Source: Saprospiraceae bacterium (GTDB taxonomy: Bacteria; Bacteroidota; Bacteroidia; Chitinophagales; Saprospiraceae). From it: a stretch of 64,000 nt of DNA. The notes beneath the pieces are model-generated. The model worked only from the letters and a program-made list of their open reading frames with translations, did no database searches and was not told where the DNA came from. Position numbers and translations under genes: made by a program. How positions within the stretch are numbered: position 1 is the first letter of the stretch; every line of letters starts with the position of its first letter. Location: assembly GCA_016719615.1 (NCBI GenBank), contig JADJYQ010000005.1:1-64000 (forward strand), given 5' to 3'. Of this stretch, positions 27,569 to 37,589 are shown in pieces.

Positions 27569-29971
27569 CTATCTGTGTCTCCTTCCACTATACGTCATAG
27601 CCTCTCCTTTTCCAAAACCATAACTTAAACCGAAAGTAACAAAGCGGCCGCGATTCCCTAAATTATAAGTTTCATAACTGTTTTGGTTTACAAAACGCTC
27701 CTGGATTCTTGATGCAAATACATCTCTTATGCCAAGATCAGCAACAATTTTCCCTTTGAAGAATTTCTTGCGAATTCCAAGGTCTAAATAAGCAAATCCG
27801 CTTTCTTTGCCTTGCAGCGTTTCAAATTCTGAACGGAAATTTCCATTGAGCTCGATATCAATATCTGCGGGCAAGCCAATTTTCGAACCCAGCTTAGCTG
27901 ACCATTGCTGACCTTTAAAATCAAATACCTGGTTTTCAAAATTTCCATTCCGGTCAAAATAATTAAAATTGAAATCACCGGTAAGGCTGAGCCATTTTGT
28001 AGGACTGTACTTTCCGTTTGTTTCAAATCCAATAGTTGAATTTGTTCCTATATTTTGTGGTGTAGAATAACTCACATTATCTTCAAATCGCGTGACGCGT
28101 TCAACCACATCTACTATATATCTATGGTACAGGCTTGAACTTATAGCTGCTTCGCCAATTTTATAGATTCCGGTCAACTCGTAAGAATCTGTAAATTCAG
28201 CTTGCAGATTTGGATTTCCTGTGCTGATGCTGAAGTTGTTTCTGATATTAAAGAAAGGATTTAAATCCCATAACCTGGGTCTAAAAATGCGTTTTGAGTA
28301 TCCCGCTTGTAACGAAAATCGTTCTCCAAGTTTATAAGTTGTATGAAGAGTTGGAAAAAAATTTGTGAAATTATTATTGTTCTTTTCGTTGGTATTGGTC
28401 AAAAATGTTTCGAGGTCCGTATTTTCAATTCGCATACCAAACTTAATACCCCATTTATCATTTTCATAAGCAGCAGTACCGTAAGCACCAAAGACTTTTT
28501 GATTGTATTCAAAATTATTGGTAAGGTTTTGATTGGTCAGATATGCTCCATTTATATAATCCTCAACTTTAAAATCATTACCCACATCATTGATGATGTA
28601 TAAAGCACCGGTTTCAATTGTATATACTTTTGAAATTGGCTTAACATAATCTGCCATTAAACTGTAATTTTCTTGTTTAAAATCAGTAGCGGTGCGCTGA
28701 TGCAGATCCCTATTTTCTCCTTCGAGTGTGATATCGGTGAATAAAGACGTTTGGTCTTTACCAAAAAAACTTCCTAATGCGCTGAATTGAAAGTTATGGT
28801 CTTCATGATCCTGAAATGTTTTTTTCCAGTTGAACTCATATTGCCATTTAGGATTGGTAGCTTCTGTGATTTCATTTCGTTGCCAACGGGAAATCAAATC
28901 ACTCGCGTTTAAAAAACGATATTCGATTTCAGAAGGCTGGTCTTCTACCTCATAGGCAAAATTGCCGGAAAGTGTAAATACATTATATTCATTTAAGTGG
29001 TAATCAGTACCCAGAGTGATGTTGTAAAATTTTTCATTTCTAAATTCTTCGCCTGTGCTCAATATAGTCTCGCCATTCAGCAGATTCCTGTTGATCGATT
29101 CCTTATCATCTGGCAAGGATCTATAGCCAGCCCCAAACTGAGTAAATAAATTGAAGTGTTCTGTTCTGCGATTTAGACTCCCACCAATACTATGATTGTC
29201 CGGCAATCCCGTATTGACCGAAATGGAACCATTCAATCCTTGTTTCTCTTCTTTTTTAAGCACAATGTTCAGAATACCCGCTGTCCCGGATGCTTCATAT
29301 TTCGCTGAAGGATTGGTGATCACTTCTATGCTTTCAATCATATCTGCCGTTATCGTTCCCAATGCATTGCCGGATTGATCTGCAAGTACTGATGGTTTTC
29401 CATTGATCAAAATTTGTACACCAGTACTTCCGCGCAGGCTCACTTCACCTTCGATGCTGACATTTACAGATGGGACATTGTTGAGCACTTCAAGGGCACT
29501 GGCACCTGTGCTGCTGATATCCTTACCCACTTTGAATATTCGTTTATCCAATTTAAAAATAGTACGTGATACTTCCCCGGTTACAACCACTTCTTCGAGT
29601 GATTGCCTATCCGGAGAGAGTATAATATTACCTAAATCTGCTTTTAAATTGTGAACTAAAAAATTTTCAATTGTTTTTGATTGGTATCCCATAAAACTCA
29701 CAACAACATAAAAATCAGCCTTAGGGGAATTAATGCTAAAATTGCCCGCATCATCTGTAGTCGTTCCTGTAATTATTTCTTTGGTGTTTTTGTCGTATAC
29801 AACGACAGTTCCATAAGGAATAGATAACTCAGTTTCATTTTCAAGCACTTTGCCAAAAATTTCAATTCCTCGATCTTGAGCCAAAGAAACACTATTGGTC
29901 ATTAAAAGCCCTAAAAGGGCAAATGGCAATTTGAAATAACTGAAATTATTATTTGGATAAGGCATAGACAA
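27569..29971 (-). CDS. TonB-dependent receptor-like outer-membrane beta-barrel protein
   Basis: 800 residues; a Bacteroidota OMP_b-brl_3-type protein that spans the outer membrane and probably imports or senses an unknown ligand. After a signal region (KLPFALLGLLMTNSVSLAQD) comes a CarboxypepD_reg-like domain (EIFGKVLENETELSIPYGTV ... DFYVVVSFMGYQSKTIENFL), then a plug domain (LEEVVVTGEVSRTIFKLDKR, NVSIEGEVSLRGSTGVQILI, IEVITNPSAKYEASGTAGIL) and a long barrel with alternating aromatic strands (e.g. YSKRIFRPRLWDLNPFFNIR). It ends with GRFVTFGLSYGFGKGEA. The PSAKYEASGTAGIINIVLKK motif is typical. Uninterrupted. No TonB box or SusD partner is seen nearby. Confidence 0.88.
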   Translation of the reverse strand: MSMPYPNNNFSYFKLPFALLGLLMTNSVSLAQDRGIEIFGKVLENETELSIPYGTVVVYDKNTKEIITGTTTDDAGNFSINSPKADFYVVVSFMGYQSKTIENFLVHNLKADLGNIILSPDRQSLEEVVVTGEVSRTIFKLDKRIFKVGKDISSTGASALEVLNNVPSVNVSIEGEVSLRGSTGVQILINGKPSVLADQSGNALGTITADMIESIEVITNPSAKYEASGTAGILNIVLKKEEKQGLNGSISVNTGLPDNHSIGGSLNRRTEHFNLFTQFGAGYRSLPDDKESINRNLLNGETILSTGEEFRNEKFYNITLGTDYHLNEYNVFTLSGNFAYEVEDQPSEIEYRFLNASDLISRWQRNEITEATNPKWQYEFNWKKTFQDHEDHNFQFSALGSFFGKDQTSLFTDITLEGENRDLHQRTATDFKQENYSLMADYVKPISKVYTIETGALYIINDVGNDFKVEDYINGAYLTNQNLTNNFEYNQKVFGAYGTAAYENDKWGIKFGMRIENTDLETFLTNTNEKNNNNFTNFFPTLHTTYKLGERFSLQAGYSKRIFRPRLWDLNPFFNIRNNFSISTGNPNLQAEFTDSYELTGIYKIGEAAISSSLYHRYIVDVVERVTRFEDNVSYSTPQNIGTNSTIGFETNGKYSPTKWLSLTGDFNFNYFDRNGNFENQVFDFKGQQWSAKLGSKIGLPADIDIELNGNFRSEFETLQGKESGFAYLDLGIRKKFFKGKIVADLGIRDVFASRIQERFVNQNSYETYNLGNRGRFVTFGLSYGFGKGEAMTYSGRRHR

Positions 29972-30394
29972 TTTCTTTAGATTAACTTTATATGTGGATC
30001 CAGGATTTTACAGGCAGAAGTCCAGCATAAAATTGGGATTATACTGTTGCCTTTTTAAACGTATAATAGCACGAAATGTTACTTAATGAATTGTGAACAT
30101 TTCGTTGATTTGGGGATCCTGTTAAAGGAATGACTAAATATTAAATTCAGCGGTTAATGAATATTTTTTGTGCATCAATTTTTTCTTAGAATTTTTTGTG
30201 CAAACTAAAAATTGACCACCATCATTTTTTTGAAATAAAACTAAAATTGGCTTTGATAATTTCCTAATTTTATGAGATATTTTAATCTTTAACAAATTTT
30301 TGAGAAATGTTTGATTTAGAGAGATTGAATCCCATGCTTTTAAAACTAAACAAATAATTTTCGATGAAGAGTCACCATCAAAACTAAATGCTCC
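29972..30394. other. Divergent intergenic region
   Basis: AT-rich space between the outer-membrane protein (minus) and the VWA gene (plus). It must hold both promoters but no convincing -33/-7 pair was found; TAATTTTC at 30353 is a weak -7-like match for the VWA gene. Confidence 0.4.
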
Positions 30395-31807
30395 ATGAAA
30401 AAAATATTTTTCTTTTTATTCTATTTAGGATTAAACTTCAGCTTGTTTGCTCAAAGCCAGCAAAATCTATTCATTCTTGATGCTTCCGGCTCCATGTGGC
30501 AAAAACTCGGGGAAGAATATAAAATTGCCGTTGCTAAAAGAATGATGAAAAAAATCGTGCAGTCTCTACCCGATGGAGCTCAGACTGGACTTATTGTTTA
30601 CGGCCATCAAAGCAAAAGCGATTGTAATGATATCGAAATGCTCGTCCCACTGGGGCCGTTGGATCGTACCGACTTTATAAATAAATTGGATGGCATCAAT
30701 CCCAAGGGTAAAACGCCGATTGCAAATTCCATCGCAAAAGCATTGGACTTTATCAAATCCTTAAACAAACCAATCAACATTATTCTCATCAGCGACGGTT
30801 TAGAAACATGCGAGGGCAATGCTTGCGAACTTGTAAAAAAAGCGAAAGCACAGGGAACAAAAATCACTTTGCATGTAGTTGGTTTCGGTTTGGAAGAAAA
30901 AGATCTTTCACCTTTGGAGTGCATTGCTCAAGCCGGTGGTGGGCAATATTTTCCCGCTAACAATGAAGAGGAATTAGCTGCTGCGCTTAAAAAGTCTGTG
31001 GAAGTTCCGGTGCTCAATGGAGGTTACCTTTCTGTTAATGTGGCTCTCAATGGGAAACCTGTAGATGCTACTGTAAAGGTTTTTAGAAAAGGGGAAGCAA
31101 AGGAAACTGCTTTTGGAAGAACATATACCGGAGCCGAGACAAATCCACGTATATTTTTGTTGCCCGATGGCAACTATGAAGTGGAAGTTTGCGCCATTAC
31201 ACTTGATGGGAGGCCGGTCCAACGCATCATCGATCTGAAAGTTACATCAAATGATACGCTTCAACGCGTGGTAGATTTTACAAATGGAAAATTTGAAATC
31301 TTAGTTACCCGAAATTCTGTGTTGTCAGATGCTGTAGTCATCCTTTATCACTCCGGTACCAAAAAAGTAGCAGCCCAAACCAGATCTTATAAAGATGCTA
31401 AAAACAATCCGGTTTTATTTCAGGTTTTGCCGGGTTTATACGATGTGCAAATAAGCTCCGTGGAGATCGACGGAAAACCGGAAATCAGAATGGAAAAACA
31501 CAGCTTGGCAGGTGGCGCAAAAGTCTCTCTTTCGCATGCATGGAAATCCGGTGAATTAAAGGTAGGCGCACGAAAAGGAAATGAATTAGTAGACGCAACA
31601 GTTGGAATTTACTCTAAAAAAACAGGAATTAATTTAGCCAATGGAAGAACTTATCAAACTGCTAATTCCAATCCGAAAACTTTTATACTCGAACCCGGAG
31701 AATACGAAATTCGGCTAAATGCCGTCAAACCTGCCGGACTTGGAAAGAAAACCCTGTTGGCAAAAATAACAGAAAGTGGAAGTGTTGAGGTGACTGGTAG
31801 TTGGTAG
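30395..31807 (+). CDS. Secreted VWA-domain protein with repeated C-terminal domains
   Basis: 470 residues. Signal peptide KKIFFFLFYLGLNFSLFAQ, then a von Willebrand A domain with the MIDAS D-x-S-x-S at residues 29-33 (LFILDASGSMWQKLGEEYKI), the threonine loop PKGKTPIANSIAKALDFIKS and IILISDGLETCEGNACELVK. Residues from about 207 onward form three related segments of roughly 85 residues, seen as GGYLSVNVALNGKPVDATVK, GKFEILVTRNSVLSDAVVIL and SGELKVGARKGNELVDATVG, each followed by R-x-Y-x-x-A-x-x-N-P and an L-x-P-G/D-x-Y-E-V/I strand. These look like small beta-sandwich domains. The protein probably mediates metal-dependent binding in the periplasm or outside the cell. Confidence 0.85.
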   Translation: MKKIFFFLFYLGLNFSLFAQSQQNLFILDASGSMWQKLGEEYKIAVAKRMMKKIVQSLPDGAQTGLIVYGHQSKSDCNDIEMLVPLGPLDRTDFINKLDGINPKGKTPIANSIAKALDFIKSLNKPINIILISDGLETCEGNACELVKKAKAQGTKITLHVVGFGLEEKDLSPLECIAQAGGGQYFPANNEEELAAALKKSVEVPVLNGGYLSVNVALNGKPVDATVKVFRKGEAKETAFGRTYTGAETNPRIFLLPDGNYEVEVCAITLDGRPVQRIIDLKVTSNDTLQRVVDFTNGKFEILVTRNSVLSDAVVILYHSGTKKVAAQTRSYKDAKNNPVLFQVLPGLYDVQISSVEIDGKPEIRMEKHSLAGGAKVSLSHAWKSGELKVGARKGNELVDATVGIYSKKTGINLANGRTYQTANSNPKTFILEPGEYEIRLNAVKPAGLGKKTLLAKITESGSVEVTGSW

Positions 31808-31852
31808 TATGCTACTTGCTGAGCGCGAGCTATACGAATATGTCTTCTATTT

Positions 31853-31914
31853 ATCATCCGTCTGGAAAACGGAGTTTTCCTAACGCCCCAGCGTAGTCGG
31901 AGACTACGCAGAGC
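31853..31914. repeat. Dispersed palindromic element, short form, copy 1
   Basis: ATCATCCGTCTGGAAAACGG...GTTTTCC...GCCCCAGCGTAGTC-G-GAGACTACGC-AGAGC. It holds two hairpins: GGAAAAC-GGA-GTTTTCC and GCGTAGTC/GACTACGC. Other copies at 32063, 50903 and 60914. Confidence 0.85.
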
Positions 31915-31929
31915 TTCATAATTTAATAA

Positions 31930-31996
31930 AAGGAAAGCTGAGCAGAGTCTTCAGACTCTGTTCGAGTGATAGCAAAACTTAGTTTTGCGAACGGGA
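31930..31996. repeat. Further short palindromes of the same style
   Basis: CAGAGTCT-TC-AGACTCTG at about 31945 and GCAAAAC-TTA-GTTTTGC at about 31972 follow copy 1. The second mimics the GGAAAAC/GTTTTCC hairpin of the dispersed element. Confidence 0.6.
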
Positions 31997-32062
31997 TTTG
32001 ATTGGAATAGGAACATCACTGATGTAGCCAGAGCATACAACGATGCGTTAAATATCAACATT

Positions 32063-32167
32063 TCGTCTGGAAAACGGAGTTTTCCTATCGCCCCAGCGTA
32101 TCCCGCTTTGATATAGTTATTTTAAATAATTAGAGTTTCTCAAAGCGGGATGAAGACTACGCAGAGC
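32063..32167. repeat. Dispersed palindromic element, long form, copy 2
   Basis: Same ends as copy 1 (CGTCTGGAAAACGGAGTTTT ... GACTACGCAGAGC) but with about 50 extra bases after GCGTA that form a third hairpin: TCCCGCTTTGA / TCTCAAAGCGGGA. Confidence 0.85.
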
Positions 32168-32252
32168 AGCGTATGGGATGTGCTTGCGAGAGTCAATGCA
32201 TGAGAATATGGGTGTGTTTGAATAAAAATTTCTCATTTTTTAAGGGTGCTTT

Positions 32253-32328
32253 TGGAGCCACATTGCAGACTCGAACTGCGGACCCACTCATTACAAATGC
32301 GTTGCTCTAACAGCTGAGCTATGGTGGC
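32253..32328 (-). tRNA. tRNA-Thr (anticodon TGT), stems with mismatches
   Basis: Read on the minus strand the 76 bases begin GCCACCATAGCTCAGC and end TGTGGCT-CCA, with encoded CCA. The D arm GCTC/GAGC, the anticodon loop TTTGTAA (TGT, Thr) and the T loop TTCGAGT are present. Unusually, the anticodon stem has one mismatch (ACGCA against TGAGT), the T stem has a C-A end pair and acceptor pairs 6 and 7 do not match. It may be a degenerate copy, or carry base errors. It lies between the palindromic repeats and the sigma-factor terminator. Confidence 0.8.
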
Positions 32329-32402
32329 AGGCTGTTCCTTGCAGTTATAAGGAACAAATTTAATGTGTTGTATAAATTTAGAAGACTTTGGAAGTTTGTA
32401 AA

Positions 32403-32432
32403 ATAAAAAAAGGCCGCATCGTTGATGCGGCC
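32403..32432 (-). terminator. Rho-independent terminator of the ECF sigma gene
   Basis: GGCCGCATC-GTT/AAC-GATGCGGCC, a perfect nine-base stem with a three-base loop, followed on the minus strand by TTTTTTT. It stands about 125 bases after the sigma gene stop. Confidence 0.9.
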
Positions 32433-32556
32433 CCCCTAATCCCTGTGGGAAAACAAATCCCGATTTTAAACGAAGCCTAAAAAACTCTCATTAATATCTT
32501 AAACGCCACGAATTGCCAAATGGTTTTTGGTTTTCGTTAAGGTTTTCCTAATGATT

Positions 32557-33138
32557 TTACTGTAAAACGACAGAACGCTCCTCCATCATTTTGCGGATGT
32601 TTATTAAGGCATATCGCATTCTTCCCAGTGCCGTATTGATACTTACTCGGGTCAACTGAGAAATTTCTTTGAAACTCAGATCGGCATAGTGTCTTAGGAT
32701 AACCACTTCGCGTTGTTCTTCCGGAAGCATGTCCACCAAATTTCTGATTCTTGTATGCATTTCAGAACGAATCATCTGATCTTCCCGGTTTTCATCGGGA
32801 AGTTCCAGAACGTCAAAAATGTCAAATTCATCGTTTCCACTCACTTTTGTGCGACGTTTGTTCCTGCGGAACTGATCTACGCACATATTGTAAGCAATCC
32901 GGATAGCCCATTGAGAGAATTTGCCCTCATGGTTATAACCTCCGCGCTTTAATGTGTCGATAATTTTGATAAAGACATCCTGAAACAAGTCTTCAGCTTG
33001 TTCGCGGTCTTTTACAAATAGATAAATGGATGTGTAAATCTTTTGCTGATGTCTGTTGAGTAATTCTGCAAAAGCTTTTTCATCGCCCAGAAGATACTGA
33101 TCAATTAAGGCCTGATCAGTTAGATTAGTTACTTGCAT
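32557..33138 (-). CDS. ECF-type RNA polymerase sigma factor
   Basis: 193 residues. Sigma-70 region 2: LLNRHQQKIYTSIYLFVKDR, EQAEDLFQDVFIKIIDTLKR and KFSQWAIRIAYNMCVDQFRR (the R-I-x-x-N-x-x-x-D pattern). Region 4: LVDMLPEEQREVVILRHYAD then LSFKEISQLTRVSINTALGR, with the HTH. It belongs to the sigma-70 group found in most Bacteroidota without an adjacent anti-sigma gene; in this window nothing resembling one is nearby, unlike the sigma gene at 58125. It directs RNA polymerase to an unknown promoter set. A strong terminator follows at 32403-32432. Intact; ATG 33136-33138. Confidence 0.92.
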   Translation of the reverse strand: MQVTNLTDQALIDQYLLGDEKAFAELLNRHQQKIYTSIYLFVKDREQAEDLFQDVFIKIIDTLKRGGYNHEGKFSQWAIRIAYNMCVDQFRRNKRRTKVSGNDEFDIFDVLELPDENREDQMIRSEMHTRIRNLVDMLPEEQREVVILRHYADLSFKEISQLTRVSINTALGRMRYALINIRKMMEERSVVLQ

Positions 33139-33397
33139 ACCCTTATTATTTAAAATTTAAATAAAGTGTAGAAGTTTTAATCTATAGGCTTAGTTTAGTT
33201 GTTAGATTTGATTAACGGCTTAAAGATACTATGACAGACCGATTTTGCCGATTGAAATTTCTGTTTTAACGAAATTTTAACCGCAAAAATGGCTGTTTCT
33301 AAGGCAAAAATATCAAATAAGGTGCCAAATGCAATGATTTTTACTAATTATTTCCCCAAATCTTGAAAAATTATTCTTTTTGCACTCTCTTAATAAC

Positions 33398-36214
33398 ATG
33401 AGCACTCAACAAAAAATTCAGCACTTTATTGAAATTAAAGGAGCACGCTCCAACAATCTCAGGAATATAGATGTAAGCCTATCTAAAAACAAACTCATCG
33501 TTGTTACTGGTGTGTCGGGTTCCGGAAAATCTTCTCTGATCATAGATACTTTGTATGCAGAAGGCCAAAGGCGATATGTTGAAAGCTTATCTGCCTATGC
33601 GAGGCAATTCCTCAATCGGATGAAAAAACCCGATGTCGATTATATCAAAGGTCTCTGTCCGGCCATTGCTATAGAACAAAAGGTGGGCAGTTCAAATGCC
33701 AGATCTACTGTTGGATCACTTACCGAGATCTATGATTTTTTAAGACTGCTTTATGCCCGCCTTGGAAAAACTTATTCCCCAAAAAGCGGAATGGAAGTCA
33801 AAAAACATGAAGTCAAGGATGTTGTAGATCAACTTTTGAATCTACCTAAGGACATCAAAGTTTACGTCGCATTTTCGCTACAACAACAATATCCCGAACG
33901 AAGTTTGCAGCAGGAATTTCAAATTCTGCAACAAAAGGGTTTTACCAGAATCTATTTTCAAAAGCAACTTTTACATATAGATGATGCTTTAAAAGATTTA
34001 AAACCAGCGCTCCTGAAGAAAAAAGTCGATGACAAAGCTTTAAAAGAATGTTATGTAGTCGTGGATCGTTTGAAAACTCAAGAAATGGATGAAGATTTCC
34101 AAAAACGAGTTGCGGATTCCATTCTTACGGCCTTTGCGGAAAGCCATGGCAATTGTAGTTTGATTGTAAATGACGAGGAAGTCGTTTATTTCTCCAATCG
34201 TTTTGAATTGGATGGCCAGCTATTTTTAGAACCCACACCTCAATTTTTTAACTATAACAATCCATATGGAGCCTGTCCTGTCTGTGAAGGTTACGGACGG
34301 ATCATTGGGATCGACGAACATAAAGTTATTCCTAATCAAAACAAAACGATTTACGATGAAGCCATAGTTTGTTGGAAAGGTGAGAAGAGCAGTGAATGGT
34401 TGACGCCTTTGTATAGAATAGCTGAATCGATCAAGTTTCCATTGCATGTTCCTTACAAAAAGCTCTCAGAGCAACAAAGAGAAATACTCTGGTATGGCTC
34501 AGGAGAATTCTTGGGAATTCACGCATATTTCAAAGAACTGGAAACGCAACTTTATAAAATTCAAAACAGAATTTTCCTGGCGAGATATAGGGGGAAGACG
34601 ACTTGCAGTACCTGCCGGGGTAGCCGTTTGAGGAATGAAACAAATTTTGTCAAACTTGCAGGAAAGCGTTTTGTGGATTTAATGTTTGTGCCTGTTGAAG
34701 AACTGCTCCATTTTTTTAAGAACATTGAACTCACTGAATACGAAATGGAAGTTGGAAAAAGGTTATTACTGGAAATCACTAACAGACTAGACGTACTCAA
34801 TCATATTGGCCTTGGTTATTTAAATCTCGACCGTCTTGCTTCAACGCTGAGTGGCGGCGAATCACAACGAATACATTTGACCCGAACACTCGGATCGAAT
34901 TTAACCTCATCTCTATATATTTTGGACGAGCCAAGTATTGGATTACATCCCAGAGATACAACAAAACTCGTCGCAGCCTTGATCCATTTGCGCAATCTTG
35001 GCAATACGGTCATCGTCATTGAGCACGAGGAAGAAGTTATTCGAAAAGCAGATGAGATCCTTGATATTGGCCCGGGAGCCGGTATCCACGGCGGGAATGT
35101 CGTGTTTAATGGGAGTTTTGAGCAATTTCTAAAATCGGGATCTGAAAATTTAACTGCGGCATATCTGATTGGGAAAAAAACCATACCAATTCCTATTCGC
35201 AGAAAAATTCATCCTGATAAAATCATGTTGAAGCAAGTTTCGTTGCACAATTTGCAAGATCTCGAAGTTACATTTCCCCTTCGCAGCATGATTGGCGTTT
35301 CGGGCGTTTCAGGTTCCGGAAAAACAACCCTGGTCAAACATGTTTTATTTCCTTTGTTACAGGCAGCACTGCAAGCTGAAGGACAGGATTTACAAAGTAT
35401 TGGAGTTTTGGAAGGCGATCTGCAAAGAATCACCCAAGTCGAACTCGTGAATCAACAAGCCTTGGGAAGGTCATCTCGAAGCAATCCTGCTACCTATGTA
35501 AAGGCATACGACGAAATCAGAGATATTTATCGCCTGCAAAGTCTCTCAAAATTGCGTGGATATCAACCAAAACATTTTTCGTTTAACGTAGAGGGCGGTC
35601 GATGTGAAGCTTGTAAAGGTGAAGGTGAAATAGTTGTGGAAATGCAGTTCCTTGCGGATGTTGCATTGTTATGTGAAGACTGCAATGGAAAGCGATTTAC
35701 GAATGAAATTTTAGAAGTTAAATACAAAGACAAAAATATTTTCGAGATCCTCGAACTCAGCGTAGAAGAAGCGCTCGCATTTTTCTCCGATAAAAAAGAC
35801 ATCGTTAAAAAATTAAAACCGCTGCAGGATGTCGGCTTGAATTATTTGAAGCTAGGGCAGTCGTCATCAACTTTATCTGGCGGTGAAGCACAAAGACTCA
35901 AATTAGCTTATTACCTGGGTTTGGAAAACACGGCAGAAAATATATTTTTCATTTTTGATGAGCCCACAACGGGATTGCATTTTGACGATATCCGAAAATT
36001 ATTGTTCGCCTTACATGCTTTGGTAGAAAAGGGGCATACCGTATTGGTCATCGAACACAATATGGATGTTCTTAAAACCGTAGATTGGCTCATCGATCTC
36101 GGTCCGGGTGGCGGCAAACATGGTGGTAGATTATTGTATCAAGGGCCACCGGAAGGAATTGTGGGGCACAAGGAATCTTTGACGGCTGGTTATTTGAGTG
36201 TGAAGTTGAAGTGA
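33398..36214 (+). CDS. uvrA: Excinuclease ABC subunit A
   Basis: DNA-damage sensor of nucleotide excision repair, an ATPase dimer that loads UvrB. About 938 residues, normal length. The ATG at 33398 is preferred over a TTG six codons earlier. It carries two ABC modules: Walker A VVTGVSGSGKSSLIIDTL near residue 40 with ARQFLNRMKKPDVDYIKGL, and ISGVSGSGKTTLVKHV-like GVSGVSGSGKTTLVKHVLFP near 640. Signature loops are STLSGGESQRIHLTRTLGS and STLSGGEAQRLKLAYYLG; Walker B ILDEPSIGLHPRD and IFDEPTTGLHFDD. Zinc modules: CPVCEGYGRI/CSTCRGSRLR and CEACKGEGEIVVEMQFLADV/CEDCNGKRF. Intact. Confidence 0.96.
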   Translation: MSTQQKIQHFIEIKGARSNNLRNIDVSLSKNKLIVVTGVSGSGKSSLIIDTLYAEGQRRYVESLSAYARQFLNRMKKPDVDYIKGLCPAIAIEQKVGSSNARSTVGSLTEIYDFLRLLYARLGKTYSPKSGMEVKKHEVKDVVDQLLNLPKDIKVYVAFSLQQQYPERSLQQEFQILQQKGFTRIYFQKQLLHIDDALKDLKPALLKKKVDDKALKECYVVVDRLKTQEMDEDFQKRVADSILTAFAESHGNCSLIVNDEEVVYFSNRFELDGQLFLEPTPQFFNYNNPYGACPVCEGYGRIIGIDEHKVIPNQNKTIYDEAIVCWKGEKSSEWLTPLYRIAESIKFPLHVPYKKLSEQQREILWYGSGEFLGIHAYFKELETQLYKIQNRIFLARYRGKTTCSTCRGSRLRNETNFVKLAGKRFVDLMFVPVEELLHFFKNIELTEYEMEVGKRLLLEITNRLDVLNHIGLGYLNLDRLASTLSGGESQRIHLTRTLGSNLTSSLYILDEPSIGLHPRDTTKLVAALIHLRNLGNTVIVIEHEEEVIRKADEILDIGPGAGIHGGNVVFNGSFEQFLKSGSENLTAAYLIGKKTIPIPIRRKIHPDKIMLKQVSLHNLQDLEVTFPLRSMIGVSGVSGSGKTTLVKHVLFPLLQAALQAEGQDLQSIGVLEGDLQRITQVELVNQQALGRSSRSNPATYVKAYDEIRDIYRLQSLSKLRGYQPKHFSFNVEGGRCEACKGEGEIVVEMQFLADVALLCEDCNGKRFTNEILEVKYKDKNIFEILELSVEEALAFFSDKKDIVKKLKPLQDVGLNYLKLGQSSSTLSGGEAQRLKLAYYLGLENTAENIFFIFDEPTTGLHFDDIRKLLFALHALVEKGHTVLVIEHNMDVLKTVDWLIDLGPGGGKHGGRLLYQGPPEGIVGHKESLTAGYLSVKLK

Positions 36215-36323
36215 AAGGTAAAATTCAAATTGACTAAATTTTGTAAATGTGTTTGAACAATTGGCCACACATCTTATGAATCTGTTGGCTGATGAAGAGT
36301 CCAAGTCTTGATATTTGAAGTTC

Positions 36324-37500
36324 TTAATTCGTTTTTAATAGTTTTAATGAAGACTTCTTTTTGCCATGTGACAAAATTAAATAGTACAGACCAGGCATTT
36401 TCTCCGAAATGTCGATTGAAAATAAATTGGAGTCTAGTTTTTTACGCAGAATTTTTTCTCCCATATTATTATAGATTGTAATATATGAATTATTTGTAAT
36501 TTCATCTAGTTTTAAATTGTAAACGCCGTTGGAAGGATTGGGATATGCTTTAATTGTAAAAGTATTGCCTTCAAACTCTAAACTTTTTACTGTATTAGAA
36601 TTTATATTAAAATCGGAGTACTTGGCGACATAAATATCTGGGCCTAGACTAGTTGACAAATTATATCTTGTATCAGTAAGATCCAGGTCTATTGCATTAA
36701 AAAAATGCCCGCAAATCAAAGCAGTATCGTTATATAATTTAAAATTCCCAATATTGTTGTATGCAGTTCCACCTTCAAATGTTGATATGGCTTTATATTT
36801 TAAACCACTATCATATTTTGCAATATATTGTCCATTGCCAAAATTATTAACTATTGCCTTCCCATCTGGATCAAAATTTGCAGAAGAATGTATATAGCCA
36901 AGAGTATAGATATTTCCGTTATAATCAGATTCAATAATACTTGGAGTCGGACTGCTTAATGAAAATGATTTTGCCCAAATAATGTTGTTTAATGAATCGA
37001 GCGCAGCAATGAAATCGTGTTCTTTTGGGTAAACAACACCATAAGTACCAGCATTTCGTTGTTTACAATCACTAAGGTGTCATTTTTGCCATAAAAAGCT
37101 AACTTACCATAAAATTTGCCACAAACAATATTTGTACCATTCTGTATATTCTTTATAAATCCGCCATTAACAAAACCGAACAAAGAATGGGCACTATGAT
37201 TAGTAAGTAAAATATTACCATTTTTATCATACTTATTCAATATTAAGTCATATTGAGAAAAGTCTGTGTAGAACAATGGACCTTTAAATTTACTTATTGC
37301 ATAAATATTTCCATTAATATCCATCTCAGGTTTGCCGACAATCGGTTTAGCCCAAAGTAAATTTAAATGATTATCAAACTTTGAAAGAGTATCTTTGGAA
37401 TAAGTAAATACATATTTTCTAAATCAATTATTAATTTTACATCAGTATGATGAAATAAATTATATGGAGTTGGTGAATAAGAGGGGATTATACGCGCTTA
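36324..37500 (-). CDS. Secreted repeat protein with T9SS sorting domain, frameshifted, 5' end lost
   Basis: Minus-strand reading from about 37470 gives KDTLSKFDNHLNLLWAKPIV, DINGNIYAISKFKGPLFYTD, NGTNIVCGKFYGKLAFYGKN, then after a frame change near 37000 IESDYNGNIYTLGYIHSSAN and IAKYDSGLKYKAISTFEGGT, and finally IKAYPNPSNGVYNLKLDEIT with MPGLYYLILSHGKKKSSLKL. The D-x-x-G-N-x-Y repeats resemble SBBP-type beta-propeller repeats, and the end is a type A sorting domain, so it is an exported surface protein. The 5' part runs into the poor sequence beginning near 37590 and no signal peptide can be found. Function unknown. Confidence 0.65.
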
Positions 37501-37589
37501 ATTAACGCTCCTAAACTATTATATTTTGCTATATAAATTTTGAAACGGAACAATCTAAATTAAAGTGTTGTTGGATCTAAATCATAATA

